Source: Pseudacidovorax sp. RU35E (GTDB lineage Bacteria > Pseudomonadota > Gammaproteobacteria > Burkholderiales > Burkholderiaceae_C). From it: a stretch of DNA of 64,000 nt. The notes beneath the pieces are model-generated. The model saw nothing but the letters and a program-made list of their open reading frames with translations. It did not search any database and was not told the origin of the DNA. Shown here piece after piece: positions 18,401 to 24,364 of this stretch (position 1 is the first letter of the stretch; each line of letters starts with the position of its first letter). The position numbers and the translations under genes are program-made. The stretch covers positions 558,001-622,000 of the forward strand of contig NZ_FTMY01000001.1 in the NCBI RefSeq assembly GCF_900156165.1. The letters are read 5' to 3'.

Positions 18401-18946
18401 CAATGGGGCTGGTTGCTCGCACGTCGCGGCTCCGATGGGCAGGTGATGGCCGAAATCAACGGCCCCAACATGGGCTTGCAGATGCACGGCCCCTCCGGCT
18501 GGATGCGCCTTTGGGGCCCCGGCTTCAACCTCGACACGGGCGGCCTGACCATCAATCAGGTGGACGTGATCGACACGCTGAACGTGCGTGGTGGTGCCAT
18601 CAACACATCGTTGGCGGCCGTGGGCGCCGATTACGTGCAGGTGAATTTCGCAGTGCCCGCCGGGCAGAACTGGCGAGTCGCCTGCCACGCCACGAATCAG
18701 CACGCAGGCCCCGTCTTCTCGCTGCTGCGCACGCACAGCGGCAACTACGCCATGGCGGCCGACAGCGGCTCACAGAACCTGCTGCGCATGTGGGACCTCG
18801 GCCCGGGCTCCTACGGCGTGCAGATTTCCGCGCAGGACCTTTGGCGGGGTGGCTATGCAAACGGCGGCTCCGACTGGGGCCCGCCCCCCTATTCGCCCAA
18901 TGGCCAGGTCGTGAACCTCGTTCTCCACATCTGCAAGAAAGCCTGA
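9485..18946 (+). CDS. Giant tail tip/host specificity protein (J-like) with internal repeats
   Basis: At 3153 residues this is nearly three times lambda J (1132). Order: a hydrophobic signal-like N-terminus (RALLLLCLALASVSAHAEP) and a second hydrophobic segment near 35-60; a J-type tip domain (about 90-520); two or three Fn3-like domains (540-830); an Ala/Glu/Gln coiled coil (840-1000); a short CBM5/12-like module (AYAVGEMAKAEGKLYRSTAA, near 1012-1052); a large repeat region (about 1085-2810) of coiled-coil units and four jelly-roll modules; a DUF1983 segment (ARYTFRLDVGGRISGML, near 2850); and a unique C-terminal region. It should form the trimeric central tip that binds the host surface. 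The stop overlaps the next ATG by one base (TGATG). Confidence 0.9.
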   Translation: MVAVMRALLLLCLALASVSAHAEPVSTFIGGIYTWLGTAAVGTMTWGSVITAALTVVSVASTMHATSQQKRRARQEAAHKLQQDIANLADRRLTLLQSDSPHAVVYGSPARVGGAIVGMVTTGAGAQWTHIVMIFAAHPCEAIEELYIDDDPIQAGPDGWTTNETFFKQPGGFMDYDHGPMVHVGVHLSPGGVDVADQWLIDQCNSAIGGAPGMWTADHKLSGFTYAVVSVNKIMDRFQGGPPNVTAKLRGKASILDVRTGERGYSRNPALCLADFITSEQGYGASWDQIDTAALIAAANACDEEVYGADADDGSEGAAVNFGGSRALYVCDGMFRSDQDRDSTRQQLEEAMAGFSMQSGGVWRIQAGAWSTPVLVLGDADMLQPSVVVQTGNPGERVYNTARGTYVNAAQNGVSSDFAQYQNETFLALDPHAKILDMALPFTGAHVRCHQLARVAVERSRGGLVLQIFPKMLAWHLQPGDRVLLSSAFLGFEDKAFIVTDWRYSRTAPLTLEVQEDVPAFYDTADEVLADAAPNSNLPNPYAPPAPPQNLRVESGPEQIVQQVAGAMVRARVSWAPSTSSYVIHGGRVRVQWRAGATDPGQVDGLDVAAWNDVELPGDAVETFLLGLDVGSVYSVRARFETTFTASAWVYAGHTLEGNTGNPAEVQGLALWVAEDGIRARWGAPVGLDQLEWDGTQVRRGDTWPAAAADVRFDGRALTASLGWFPAGAQNVWAAHRSMTGRWSSPISAGIAILPPATVVPQFELTMQFVQLRWADCRTTQPISRYVVRKGEAWETADPVGQAVGTSFSLQGQVGAARYWVAAVDVAGNLGVPGAVDVTVDQLIESALDVLDKQLGDAFELLQQDLTDTNRSWAQAVAAEAQNRAQAIIAAAQQSAADLAAEAQAQAAAITAAVAAEAQRNTQALAAEAAQRAQALAAEAAARAGDVGAAAAAEAQARAAAIAQEAQSRAAALGAEAVARNAAIQQSAAALQASIDSVHAQLGDILGVGDYDPAHAYAVGEMAKAEGKLYRSTAATQGNPPPDAAFWQLVGNYASIGEAVAGIAAQVQDHSTRIQQTEDAFTAQAAQLSGVASRLGAAEGVGAANAGAVSGLQSDVSSINGALTAQAQRLDRQQAALDGKASASALAATDAKVTQAEGAISSHSGQLASLGSRIGAAEGVGSANAGAISGLQSDVSSINGTLTSQSRSIVSLTSELQTGLAQLDTDGGVPVFRQAMQPVVTGVKRNLFDYNSSGRGGLWYGFNGLTWLDPNELAPDGSSGGVMKVTVAQEQILRVAKDGHEGGAPGMAYAYGLWIRTADGSSKQLVIDVNDRYLGADGVVTVDGTYRRITAAMTTEADTFRFMDVNLTPGSYYVFGAQIEVGSQATAYQAVETPTNFAGSGLPVGSLWVDTANNNRLSRYNGAGWDEVTDARIGPTASAVQSLEAKTQQQDGQISSHSGQLVSLGNRIGAAEGVGAANAGAVLGLQSDVSSINGALTAQAQRQDQQQAALDGKASASALAATDAKVTQAEGTISSHSGQLVSLGNRIGAAEGVGAANAGAVSGLQSDVSSINGALTAQAQRLDQQQAALDGKASASVLAATDAKVTQAEGAISSHSGQLASLGSRIGAAEGVGSANAGAISGLQSDVSSINGALSSQSRSIVSLSSELQTGLAQLDADGGVPVFRQSSQPAITGIKRNLLNGNSSGRAHPWDYFVGDWTIDPSESAPDGSGLGVMKVTTSSKTEFRVSAGFYYEGTPGETYTYSVFIRSADGLPKPLLLDLNDADWSDGGVPVIDGGYRRVVATGVTSANGYRFMDLQLPAGSYYLFGAQIEVGSQATAYQDVVSPTNFAGSGLPVGSLWVDTANNNRLSRYNGAGWDEVTDARIGPTATAVQSLEAKTQQQDGQISSHSGQLVSLGNRIGAAEGVGSANAGAVSGLQSDVGSINGALTAQAQRLDHQQAALDGKASASALAATDAKVTQAEGAISSHSGQLASLGSRIGAAEGVGSANAGAVSGLQSDVGSINGALTAQAQRLDQQQAALDGKASASALAATDAKVTQAEGTISSHSGQLVSLGNRIGAAEGVGAANAGAVSGLQSDVGSINGALTAQAQRLDQQQAAIDGKASASALAATDAKVTQAEGAISSHSGQLASLGSRIGAAEGVGSVNAGAISGLQSDVGNINGALSSQSRSIVLLTSELRTGLAQVGADGGVPVFRQGRQPTVTGVKRNLFDVNSSGRAGPWHSVGAASWVVDANEQAPDGSGPGVLKVTMAVADVVRVAVGRYDDGVPDVSYSYSLWIRTADGSQKALAVDVNDVFFGDDGVHQLGPAYQRISATLATNWNYYRFLDLNLPAGSYYLFGAQIEVGSQATAYQDVVSPTNFAGSGLPVGSLWVDTANNNRLSRYNGAGWDEVTDARIGPTASAVQSLEAKTQQQDGQISSHSGQLVSLGNRIGAAEGVGSANAGAVSGLQSDVSSINGALTAQAQRLDQQQAALDGKASASALAATDAKVTQAEGTISSHSGQLASLGSRIGSAEGVGSANAGAISGLQSDVSSINGTLTSQSRSLVSLTSELQTGLAQLDTDGGVPVFRQATQPAMRGVKRNLFDYNSSGRGGMWYGFGGATWLDPNERAPDGSAGGVMKVTADQERILRVAKDGHDGGTPGLSYAYGLWIRTADGTSKQLVIDVNDRYLGADGVVTVDGTYRRITAAMTTEADTFRFMDVNLTPGSYYVFGAQIEVGSQATAYQAVETPTNFAGSGLPVGALWVDTANNNRLSRYNGAGWDEVTDARIGPTASAVQSLEAKTQQHDGQLSAQAASVTALQARADGVDGKTASIEQSLSVTADTAGKALARYTFRLDVGGRISGMLNDNDGQTSRMAFLTDVFSITSPGYADKPVFTIGTVGGTGALGFRGDMYLDGSILARSISVQQLAALTANLGQVYTGRLDVMGGINGEGGENWGYARSYGKWYGDGQWGWLLARRGSDGQVMAEINGPNMGLQMHGPSGWMRLWGPGFNLDTGGLTINQVDVIDTLNVRGGAINTSLAAVGADYVQVNFAVPAGQNWRVACHATNQHAGPVFSLLRTHSGNYAMAADSGSQNLLRMWDLGPGSYGVQISAQDLWRGGYANGGSDWGPPPYSPNGQVVNLVLHICKKA
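12740..17175 (+). repeat. Four arrays of a 237-bp (79-residue) in-frame repeat
   Basis: Within the tail tip gene a 237-bp unit encodes a coiled-coil segment with the pattern RIGAAEGVGSANAGAxSGLQ then QSDVSSINGALTAQAQR and ALDGKASASALAATDAKV. Full units start at 12740; 13859 and 14096; 15225, 15462 and 15699; and 16811. Each array ends with a shortened unit (starting 12977, 14333, 15936, 17048) that changes to LxSQSRSxVxLxSEL. Full copies per array are therefore 1, 2, 3 and 1. Spacing of exactly 237 bp was counted from matching codons. The units are nearly identical, which points to recent unequal recombination. Confidence 0.9.
13156..17760 (+). repeat. Four jelly-roll (GAQIE-type) modules, one per array
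   Basis: Four copies of a module of about 175 residues lie at roughly 13156-13690, 14510-15045, 16106-16640 and 17230-17765. Each begins GGVPVFRQ, continues through KRNLxxxNSSGR, and ends SYYxFGAQIEVGSQATAYQ, the pattern of beta-sandwich carbohydrate-binding-like domains in phage tail proteins. Copies 1 and 4 are almost the same; 2 and 3 differ strongly in the first two thirds but return to near identity at the end, sharing YYLFGAQ and DVVSPT against YYVFGAQ and AVETPT in 1 and 4. The pattern looks mosaic. Confidence 0.85.
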
Positions 18947-19539
18947 TGGACGTCATCAATTACACCGTGGTGGACGAGCACGGCCTCGTGCGCTCCTATG
19001 GGCAGACGGCCGAGCCTCAGCTGCTGTCCCCGCCAGCGGGCGGCCGTGTGCTGGCCGGCGTCGCGCCGCTCACGGTCAATGCCTGGTGGGCGGCGGACAG
19101 CCAGACCTTCCAGCTGATCCCGCCCGCGCCGTCGCCGCGTCACACGTTCGACCCGGTCGCCAAGGTGTGGGCCCTGGTGCTCACCCTGGCCGATCTACGC
19201 GCCGAGCAGCTCGACGCCGTCAATGCTGCCTTCGAGCGCGCGAGCCAGGCGCTCACGGAAGGCTATCCGGCCTCCGAGCGGCTGACCTGGCCCATCCAGC
19301 AGAGCGAGGCGCTCGCGTGGGCAGCCGACCCGGCAGCGCCGACCCCGTACCTCGACGGCCTGGCCGCAGCGCGCGGGATCGAGCCCGCCGAGCTGCGGCA
19401 GAAAACGCTCGAGAACGTGCAAGCCTGGATGGCGGCCAGTCAGCAGCTGATCGGGCGCCGGCAGGCGCTGCGCGATGCCATCGCCGCCGCGGCCACGGTG
19501 GACGCCATCCGGGCCATCACCTGGGAAGGAGACGCCTAG
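18946..19539 (+). CDS. DUF4376-like tail fibre-associated protein
   Basis: A 197-residue protein starting MDVINYTVVDEHGLVRSYGQ. The first half has short strands and the sequence WALVLTLADLRAEQLDAVNAAFERASQ; the second half is helical with WPIQQSEALAWAADP, the Trp-Gln-Glu-Ala pattern of DUF4376-type proteins that follow phage tail fibre genes. It could be a fibre cap or assembly factor. Start overlaps the tip gene stop by one base. Function is inferred from position and partial pattern. Confidence 0.6.
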   Translation: MDVINYTVVDEHGLVRSYGQTAEPQLLSPPAGGRVLAGVAPLTVNAWWAADSQTFQLIPPAPSPRHTFDPVAKVWALVLTLADLRAEQLDAVNAAFERASQALTEGYPASERLTWPIQQSEALAWAADPAAPTPYLDGLAAARGIEPAELRQKTLENVQAWMAASQQLIGRRQALRDAIAAAATVDAIRAITWEGDA

Positions 19540-19593
19540 CGACACCGACCCATTCCCCTTCCTCCTGCTTCCTTTCCTTCATCCGAGAACACC

Positions 19594-19896
19594 ATGCCTC
19601 AAAAAATCATCGCGCTGCACAAACCCCTCATCGACGAGGGCACCGGCGCACCTGTCACGCATTTCGTCATCAGCCAATACACCATCGTGGTGGACGGCAC
19701 CAAGAGCCAGGCCGTCCTGCAGGGCTTCGTGAGCGCTGACGCGCGCGCCGCCGGCCGCAAGCCGCTGGCCCATCGCGCCGTCGACCTCGTGGGCACGCCC
19801 GAGGGCGACACGCTGCAATGGCTGTACACGGCGCTGATCGCCAAGCCCGACGGCGAGCTGGCCGGCGCCGCGGCGGTCTTCGAGGAAGCGACCTAA
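19594..19896 (+). CDS. Unknown small phage protein
   Basis: A 100-residue protein, MPQKIIALHKPLIDEGTGAP at the N-terminus, predicted to be mostly strands with no membrane segment, signal peptide or cysteine. It lies between the fibre-associated gene and the holin genes, in the same orientation and with only five bases to the next start. I do not recognise a family. GC content and codon use match the surrounding late genes, so it is very likely translated with them. Confidence 0.7.
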   Translation: MPQKIIALHKPLIDEGTGAPVTHFVISQYTIVVDGTKSQAVLQGFVSADARAAGRKPLAHRAVDLVGTPEGDTLQWLYTALIAKPDGELAGAAAVFEEAT

Positions 19897-19900
19897 ACGC

Positions 19901-20251
19901 ATGCCTCCCGAACCGACCTCGAACGTGGTCGCCAGCATCGCCGCGAGCGCTTCGACGCTCGCCATGGCGATGCTCGGTGTGGATTACTACGCCCTCATTT
20001 GGGGGCTCATTGGTGCGCTGCTGGCCCTGTATCAGGCCGAGCGCATGGGCCGTATTCGGTCGCTGGTCTTCGTGGCCCTGTCGACCCTCGTGGGCGCCGC
20101 CTGCGGCACAGCCGCTACCGAGTTCATCGGCAGCTCGCGGCCGGTGCTCATCGTGCTGTCGCTGATCGCCGGCTTCGGTGCGCAGGTGCTGGTGACCACG
20201 CTTTTGCGTGCGTTGCTGAGTCACGTCGGCAAGCTGGAGAGCAAGACGTGA
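19901..20251 (+). CDS. Putative holin (three to four membrane segments)
   Basis: The 116-residue product has hydrophobic stretches near residues 8-45 (with VDYYALIWGLIGALLALYQAE), 53-75 and 80-103, a short polar N-terminus and a basic tail. It lies immediately before a second small membrane protein, the lysozyme and the spanins, which is a complete lysis cassette. A holin would release or activate the endolysin by forming inner-membrane lesions. Family identity is inferred from topology and position. Confidence 0.7.
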   Translation: MPPEPTSNVVASIAASASTLAMAMLGVDYYALIWGLIGALLALYQAERMGRIRSLVFVALSTLVGAACGTAATEFIGSSRPVLIVLSLIAGFGAQVLVTTLLRALLSHVGKLESKT

Positions 20252-20559
20252 AAACAGCCATCGAACTGGGCGGCATCATTGCCGCGTGTGCAGTCCTGAT
20301 CGGCTGCGTGGTGCGTGTGGACCTTCTGCGCGCCGGGGAGCACCGGGTGAGCGTCTTCGGTGTCTATCTGCTGTGGGCGGTGTTCGCCTTCGGCGTGGTG
20401 CTGGGCCTGCTGCGCGGCGAGGAACTCGACTGGTACGACGTGGCAGCGCTCGCCGGCATGCTCATGCACCTGGCTCTGTCTCGCAAGAGCTGGCGGGGCT
20501 GCGCGCCGCGGGATGCACAGGTCAAGCAGGTGCGCGATATTGGGGGGCAACATGGATAG
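20248..20559 (+). CDS. Second small membrane protein of the lysis cassette
   Basis: A 103-residue protein with GTG start overlapping the holin-like gene by four bases. Hydrophobic segments lie near residues 5-22 (ELGGIIAACAVLIGCVV), 36-54 (SVFGVYLLWAVFAFGVVLG) and 63-78, with a basic C-terminus. It could be a second holin, an antiholin, or a holin partner; the sequence does not decide. It overlaps the lysozyme start by eight bases. Confidence 0.65.
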   Translation: MKTAIELGGIIAACAVLIGCVVRVDLLRAGEHRVSVFGVYLLWAVFAFGVVLGLLRGEELDWYDVAALAGMLMHLALSRKSWRGCAPRDAQVKQVRDIGGQHG

Positions 20560-21166
20560 CGCCGTGGAAGTGATGCGCGCGGGCCCGGCCTGCCACGCGC
20601 TGAATCACCACTATGAAGCCTGCAAGCTGCTGGCCTACCCGGACCTGGCTTCGCCGCTCTTTGCGGCGCTGCGCCGGGCGGGCTTCGACCCCTACAACAT
20701 GCCGGCGATCCCGACGCCGTTCGCGAGGCTGAGCGGAGCGCCCTGGACCATTGGATGGGGCGACACGCTGGACGTGCGCGTCGGCCAGGTCATCACGCAG
20801 GCCGAGGCGGACGTGCGCTATGCGCGGCGCCTCGCCCGCGACTTCGAGCCGCCCGCGCGCGAGGCCGTGCAGGTGCCGGTGTCGCAGTGCCAGTGGGACG
20901 CCATCGTTTCGACGGTCTACAACACCGGGCCCGGCGGGCGAGGGCGGGACGGCATCCTCTACCTGGCCGATGGCCGGCCGAGCACCTTTCTGCGAAAGCT
21001 CAATGCCGGCGACTACGCGGGCGCCGCGGACGAGCTGCCGAAGTGGGTGAGGGCGGGCGGGCAGGTGCTCAAGGGGCTGCAGCGGCGCCGGCATGCGACG
21101 CGGCTTGTGTTCCTGGGCTGGCCCGTTCGCAGGGCCATTGAGGCCGGCGGGGCGGCGTTTCCATGA
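20552..21166 (+). CDS. Endolysin, T4-type lysozyme (GH24)
   Basis: A 204-residue muramidase. The GH24 signature is visible as HHYEACKLLAYPD followed by WTIGWGDTLDV, with the catalytic Glu in YEACK and the Asp/Thr pair in WGDT. Further downstream are the conserved QWDAIVSTVYNTGPGG and FLRKLNAGDYAGAADELPKWV. No N-terminal signal or SAR segment is seen, so export would depend on the holin. A GGGGGG run before the ATG is the ribosome site. The gene overlaps both neighbours. Confidence 0.9.
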   Translation: MDSAVEVMRAGPACHALNHHYEACKLLAYPDLASPLFAALRRAGFDPYNMPAIPTPFARLSGAPWTIGWGDTLDVRVGQVITQAEADVRYARRLARDFEPPAREAVQVPVSQCQWDAIVSTVYNTGPGGRGRDGILYLADGRPSTFLRKLNAGDYAGAADELPKWVRAGGQVLKGLQRRRHATRLVFLGWPVRRAIEAGGAAFP

Positions 21167-21516
21167 CCCCGGCCATGCAGGCGCTCGCTCCGGCGTTGGT
21201 GCTGAGCCTGGGCTGCAATGCCGGGCTCGGCTGGGCCTGGCTGCATGCGCGGGATGCCGCGACGCGCACGCTGGGCGAGCGCGACAGCGCGCGGGCGGAC
21301 GCCTCGGCCTGCAGCGACGGCGTCGCCGATCTTCGCGACCTGGCAGACGAGCGCCATCGGGTCGCGAAGGCTGCGCAGGCAGCAGCAGCAGAGCGGCGGC
21401 GGCAACAGGAGGCTATGGCGCAGCTTATCCTCTCGACGCCCGCGGTGCCCGGTGACGTCTGCGCGAGCGCTCAGGCGCGCGTCGACAGCTGGATACGGGG
21501 AAGGGTGGCACCATGA
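21163..21516 (+). CDS. Rz-like inner-membrane spanin
   Basis: The 117-residue protein has an N-terminal hydrophobic segment (MQALAPALVLSLGCNAGLGW) and a long charged helix rich in Ala, Arg and Glu (residues 30-90), the usual form of Rz i-spanins. It starts inside the lysozyme stop (ATGA) and ends overlapping the small lipoprotein gene by four bases. With the o-spanin it should span the periplasm and disrupt the outer membrane in the last step of lysis. Confidence 0.78.
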   Translation: MTPAMQALAPALVLSLGCNAGLGWAWLHARDAATRTLGERDSARADASACSDGVADLRDLADERHRVAKAAQAAAAERRRQQEAMAQLILSTPAVPGDVCASAQARVDSWIRGRVAP

Positions 21517-21767
21517 GGAGAGCCGCGCTCCTGGGCGTGTCTGCGGCTTTGCTGGCGGGTTGCGTGCTCGGCCCGCCCGCGCGCGTCAATGTGCCTGTGC
21601 CGGTCGAGTGCCACGCGAAAGAGCCGAAGCTGCCTCCCATGCCCACAGACCATCTGCCGTGGGGCGTGGACGTCGACCGCTGGGTAGCGGCGGCTCAGGC
21701 GGAGTTGCTGTTACGGGACGGCTATGAAGGCGAATTGAGGGCCGCCCTTCGCGAGTGCACTGGTTGA
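21513..21767 (+). CDS. Rz1-like outer-membrane lipoprotein spanin
   Basis: An 84-residue lipoprotein: basic MRRAALLGVSAALLAGC with lipobox LLAGC (Cys 17), followed by a proline-rich segment (GPPARVNVPVPVECHAKEPK) typical of Rz1. Residues 50-80 form a helix likely to pair with Rz. Its start overlaps the Rz stop as ATGA instead of being nested inside Rz as in lambda. Last gene of the phage late operon on this strand. Confidence 0.8.
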   Translation: MRRAALLGVSAALLAGCVLGPPARVNVPVPVECHAKEPKLPPMPTDHLPWGVDVDRWVAAAQAELLLRDGYEGELRAALRECTG

Positions 21768-22005
21768 GGCCCTGCGATTCGAGTGGAAACCAGGTTCGCT
21801 GTGAACGACCACAGTCGGGGATCGGCATGCGCATTTGAATGACTGTTTGGGAGTCGCTTCTCTGAGGATTCGAGACATCGCCGGAGCCGTGAGCGTGCAC
21901 CAAGGCTGCATACAGCCCACCTCTACCCTGCAGACTCTGTGTGGTCCCCCTGCAGCTGGAATCTCGGTAGACTCAAAAAATTATGCGAATCATCGCGGAG
22001 GTGAG

Positions 22006-23970
22006 ATGAAGCTCGTCAAGGCGCATGTGACCAACTTTCGGTCGGCGGAGGATAGCGGCGAATTCGAAATCGGGCAGGTCGTTTGCCTCGTCGGAAAGAA
22101 CGAAGCCGGCAAGAGCGCTCTTCTCCAGGCGCTCGCAGCCTTGAATCCGCACCCATCGACTCCGCAAGTTTTCGACAAGGAGCGCGACTATCCCCGCCGG
22201 CACCTTGCGTCGTATGCCGAGCGACATCCTACAGACGGTGCAGTTGGAATTGTGACGGAGTGGGATTTTGAGGATAAAGAATTGGCTGAGCTTGACGGCA
22301 TGTTGGGCGAGGGTGCTGTCGAACGTCGGGTACAAGTTCAGCGCATCTATGGTGGTAACTTCACATCTACCCCCAGAATTGACTTCAAAAAAGCTGTCAG
22401 TCATCTGTTAGAGAGATTCGAGGTAACTGGGGATGATCTCGTTCCCCTGAGTGCCGCCACGACAACCGATGAACTGTTAAAAGCGCTCAAGGCCGTCGAG
22501 GCGCGCACTGACGCACAGTCCAAATTGCAGGCTCACTTGGAGAGCGAAGGTAATGCGACTAAGCAGGTCAACAACTTTATCTCAAGAAACCTGCCAAAAT
22601 TCATGTACGTTTCCTCCTATGACAGGATGGACGGGACGGTGCAGTTCCAACTCATTCAGTCGCTGCAAAGCCAGAACCTGCTCAATCGGGACGAGCACAG
22701 AGGCAAGAAACTGTTTCTAGAGTTTCTTCAGTATGCAGGTATCTCTTTAAATGAATTATTAAAGCAGAACACATACGAAACATACAATGCGTTATTGCAG
22801 GCCGCATCAAATAAAATCACTGACCAAATTCTTGAATATTGGACTCAGAATCCGGACTTAACTGTTGAGGTGAAGGTATCGACGGGTATGCAAGGTGATC
22901 CGCCCCCCTTCAATGAAGGAACGGTCGCTCGCGCCCGCATCTACAACACACTTCATCGCGTAGACACCCCCTTCTCGGAGCGCAGCGCTGGGTTTGTTTG
23001 GTTCTTCTCGTTCTTGGTTAAGTTCGCCCAGATCAAGAACGAGGCGACGCCTGTTATCTTGTTGTTGGACGAGCCTGGGCTCACACTGCACGGAAAGGCT
23101 CAAGCCGACCTTCTGCGCTTTTTCAACGAAAGACTCGCACCACACCACCAAGTCATCTTTTCGACGCACTCACCGTTCATGGTGCCAGTCGGAAATTTCG
23201 CTTCGGTGCGCATAGTTCAGGACGTGATCGAGTTAAAAGGGAGCCGGCGGGTTCCGCTTGGCACTAAGGTCCGCGACGACGTACTGACACAAGATCCAGA
23301 CACACTTTTTCCGTTGCAGGCAGCTCTTGGTTATGAAGTGACCCAATCGCTGTTTGTTGGAAAGAATACTCTTTTGGTGGAGGGTCCCGGCGATATCCTT
23401 TACATACAGGCACTCAGCGATGCGCTCCGTAGGCGCAAGCGGCAAGCGCTCGATCGGCGCTGGACTATTTGCCCCGCTGGCGGCATCGACAAGATCCGCC
23501 CATTCGCGTCCTTGTTTTCTGGCAACGCGCTGAATATCGCCGTTCTCTCGGACCAAGCTGCAGGCGACAAACGCAAAATCGAAGATCTGCGAAAATCTCA
23601 GATTCTAAAAGCAGGTCAATTCCACACCATCGCCGATCTACTTGGGCGTCCTGAGGCAGACATCGAGGATCTTTTGGCTCCCGGTCTGCTGGTCGAGATC
23701 TTGAACGCCGCATATCAACTAACGGGCCCGCACGCACTAACGGTGAAGAAACTTGATGAAGCCGACAAGGCCACTTCCCGACTCATTAAGAAGGCCGAGG
23801 CCTTTTTCAGGCTGCTGCCCCAGACGATTGACATGCTAGATCACTTCGCGCCCGCCGCCTGGCTTGTACGACATGGCGAGATTCTCGATGCAACGTCGGC
23901 TGAGGTGAATGAAACATTAGACCGGGCTCAGGCGGTTTTCGAGACTTTCAACGAGCTCCTCAAGGATTGA
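22006..23970 (+). CDS. OLD-family ATPase/TOPRIM nuclease
   Basis: A 654-residue protein. The ABC-type ATPase has Walker A GKNEAGKS (residues 30-37), a signature-like FSERSAGFVWFFSFL (near 322-336), Walker B VILLLDEPGLTLH (about 348-360) and the His switch FSTHSPFM (near 383-390). A TOPRIM domain follows with the Glu motif LLVEGPGD (near 457-464) and Asp motif VLSDQAAGD (near 513-521). OLD proteins are ATP-regulated nucleases, several with anti-phage action. The ATG at 22006 has a CGGAGGTGAG ribosome site; the frame is open further up. No UvrD-type helicase is adjacent, so this is a stand-alone type. GC is lower than the phage late genes, a sign of separate acquisition. Confidence 0.87.
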   Translation: MKLVKAHVTNFRSAEDSGEFEIGQVVCLVGKNEAGKSALLQALAALNPHPSTPQVFDKERDYPRRHLASYAERHPTDGAVGIVTEWDFEDKELAELDGMLGEGAVERRVQVQRIYGGNFTSTPRIDFKKAVSHLLERFEVTGDDLVPLSAATTTDELLKALKAVEARTDAQSKLQAHLESEGNATKQVNNFISRNLPKFMYVSSYDRMDGTVQFQLIQSLQSQNLLNRDEHRGKKLFLEFLQYAGISLNELLKQNTYETYNALLQAASNKITDQILEYWTQNPDLTVEVKVSTGMQGDPPPFNEGTVARARIYNTLHRVDTPFSERSAGFVWFFSFLVKFAQIKNEATPVILLLDEPGLTLHGKAQADLLRFFNERLAPHHQVIFSTHSPFMVPVGNFASVRIVQDVIELKGSRRVPLGTKVRDDVLTQDPDTLFPLQAALGYEVTQSLFVGKNTLLVEGPGDILYIQALSDALRRRKRQALDRRWTICPAGGIDKIRPFASLFSGNALNIAVLSDQAAGDKRKIEDLRKSQILKAGQFHTIADLLGRPEADIEDLLAPGLLVEILNAAYQLTGPHALTVKKLDEADKATSRLIKKAEAFFRLLPQTIDMLDHFAPAAWLVRHGEILDATSAEVNETLDRAQAVFETFNELLKD

Positions 23971-24364
23971 GGGTCAGGCACCGCATACGAAGCGTTGACG
24001 CACTGTAGTTGGACGGGGCTTGCCCCACTTTGGGCTACCTTGGGCGATTTCCCTTAACTCCTACGTTGAACGTCCGCTCCCTAATATCTAGATGGCTGAA
24101 GTTTGGGCCCACAGCGGGCTTGGAGCGATCGTACTCAATCATTGGCGCGGTGGCTGCTCCAGACCCGTTACCGACGCCCGATTGGATTTTCACCGTCCGT
24201 GACATTTGGACTTCGTTGGTCGAACGTTATGCAAGGGCCAGAATGCACACACAGAAGCCAACTGAAGTCAGATTTTATTCCGGAGTGTTGTTCCTAGGGC
24301 AAGCCTACGGATGAGGATCCCTCTGCAGTGGATGCGCGGGGTCTCAAGCGCTGCTGCCTGCGCA
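23971..24364. other. Non-coding gap between convergent OLD and HEPN genes
   Basis: About 390 bases separate the two convergent genes. A rightward open frame of 101 codons (24009-24314) has a non-ATG start, no ribosome site and no recognisable pattern. No clear intrinsic terminator with a U-tract was found; GGGGCTTGCCCC near 24016 is a weak hairpin only. Nothing else is supported. Confidence 0.5.

Noticed and set aside
21768-22005. Upstream extension of the OLD open frame from 21835
   Set aside because: A strong ribosome site stands before ATG 22006 and the protein then begins with the normal N-terminal ATPase strand.
24009-24314. Rightward 101-codon open frame between OLD and HEPN genes
   Set aside because: Non-ATG start, no ribosome site, no recognisable sequence pattern.
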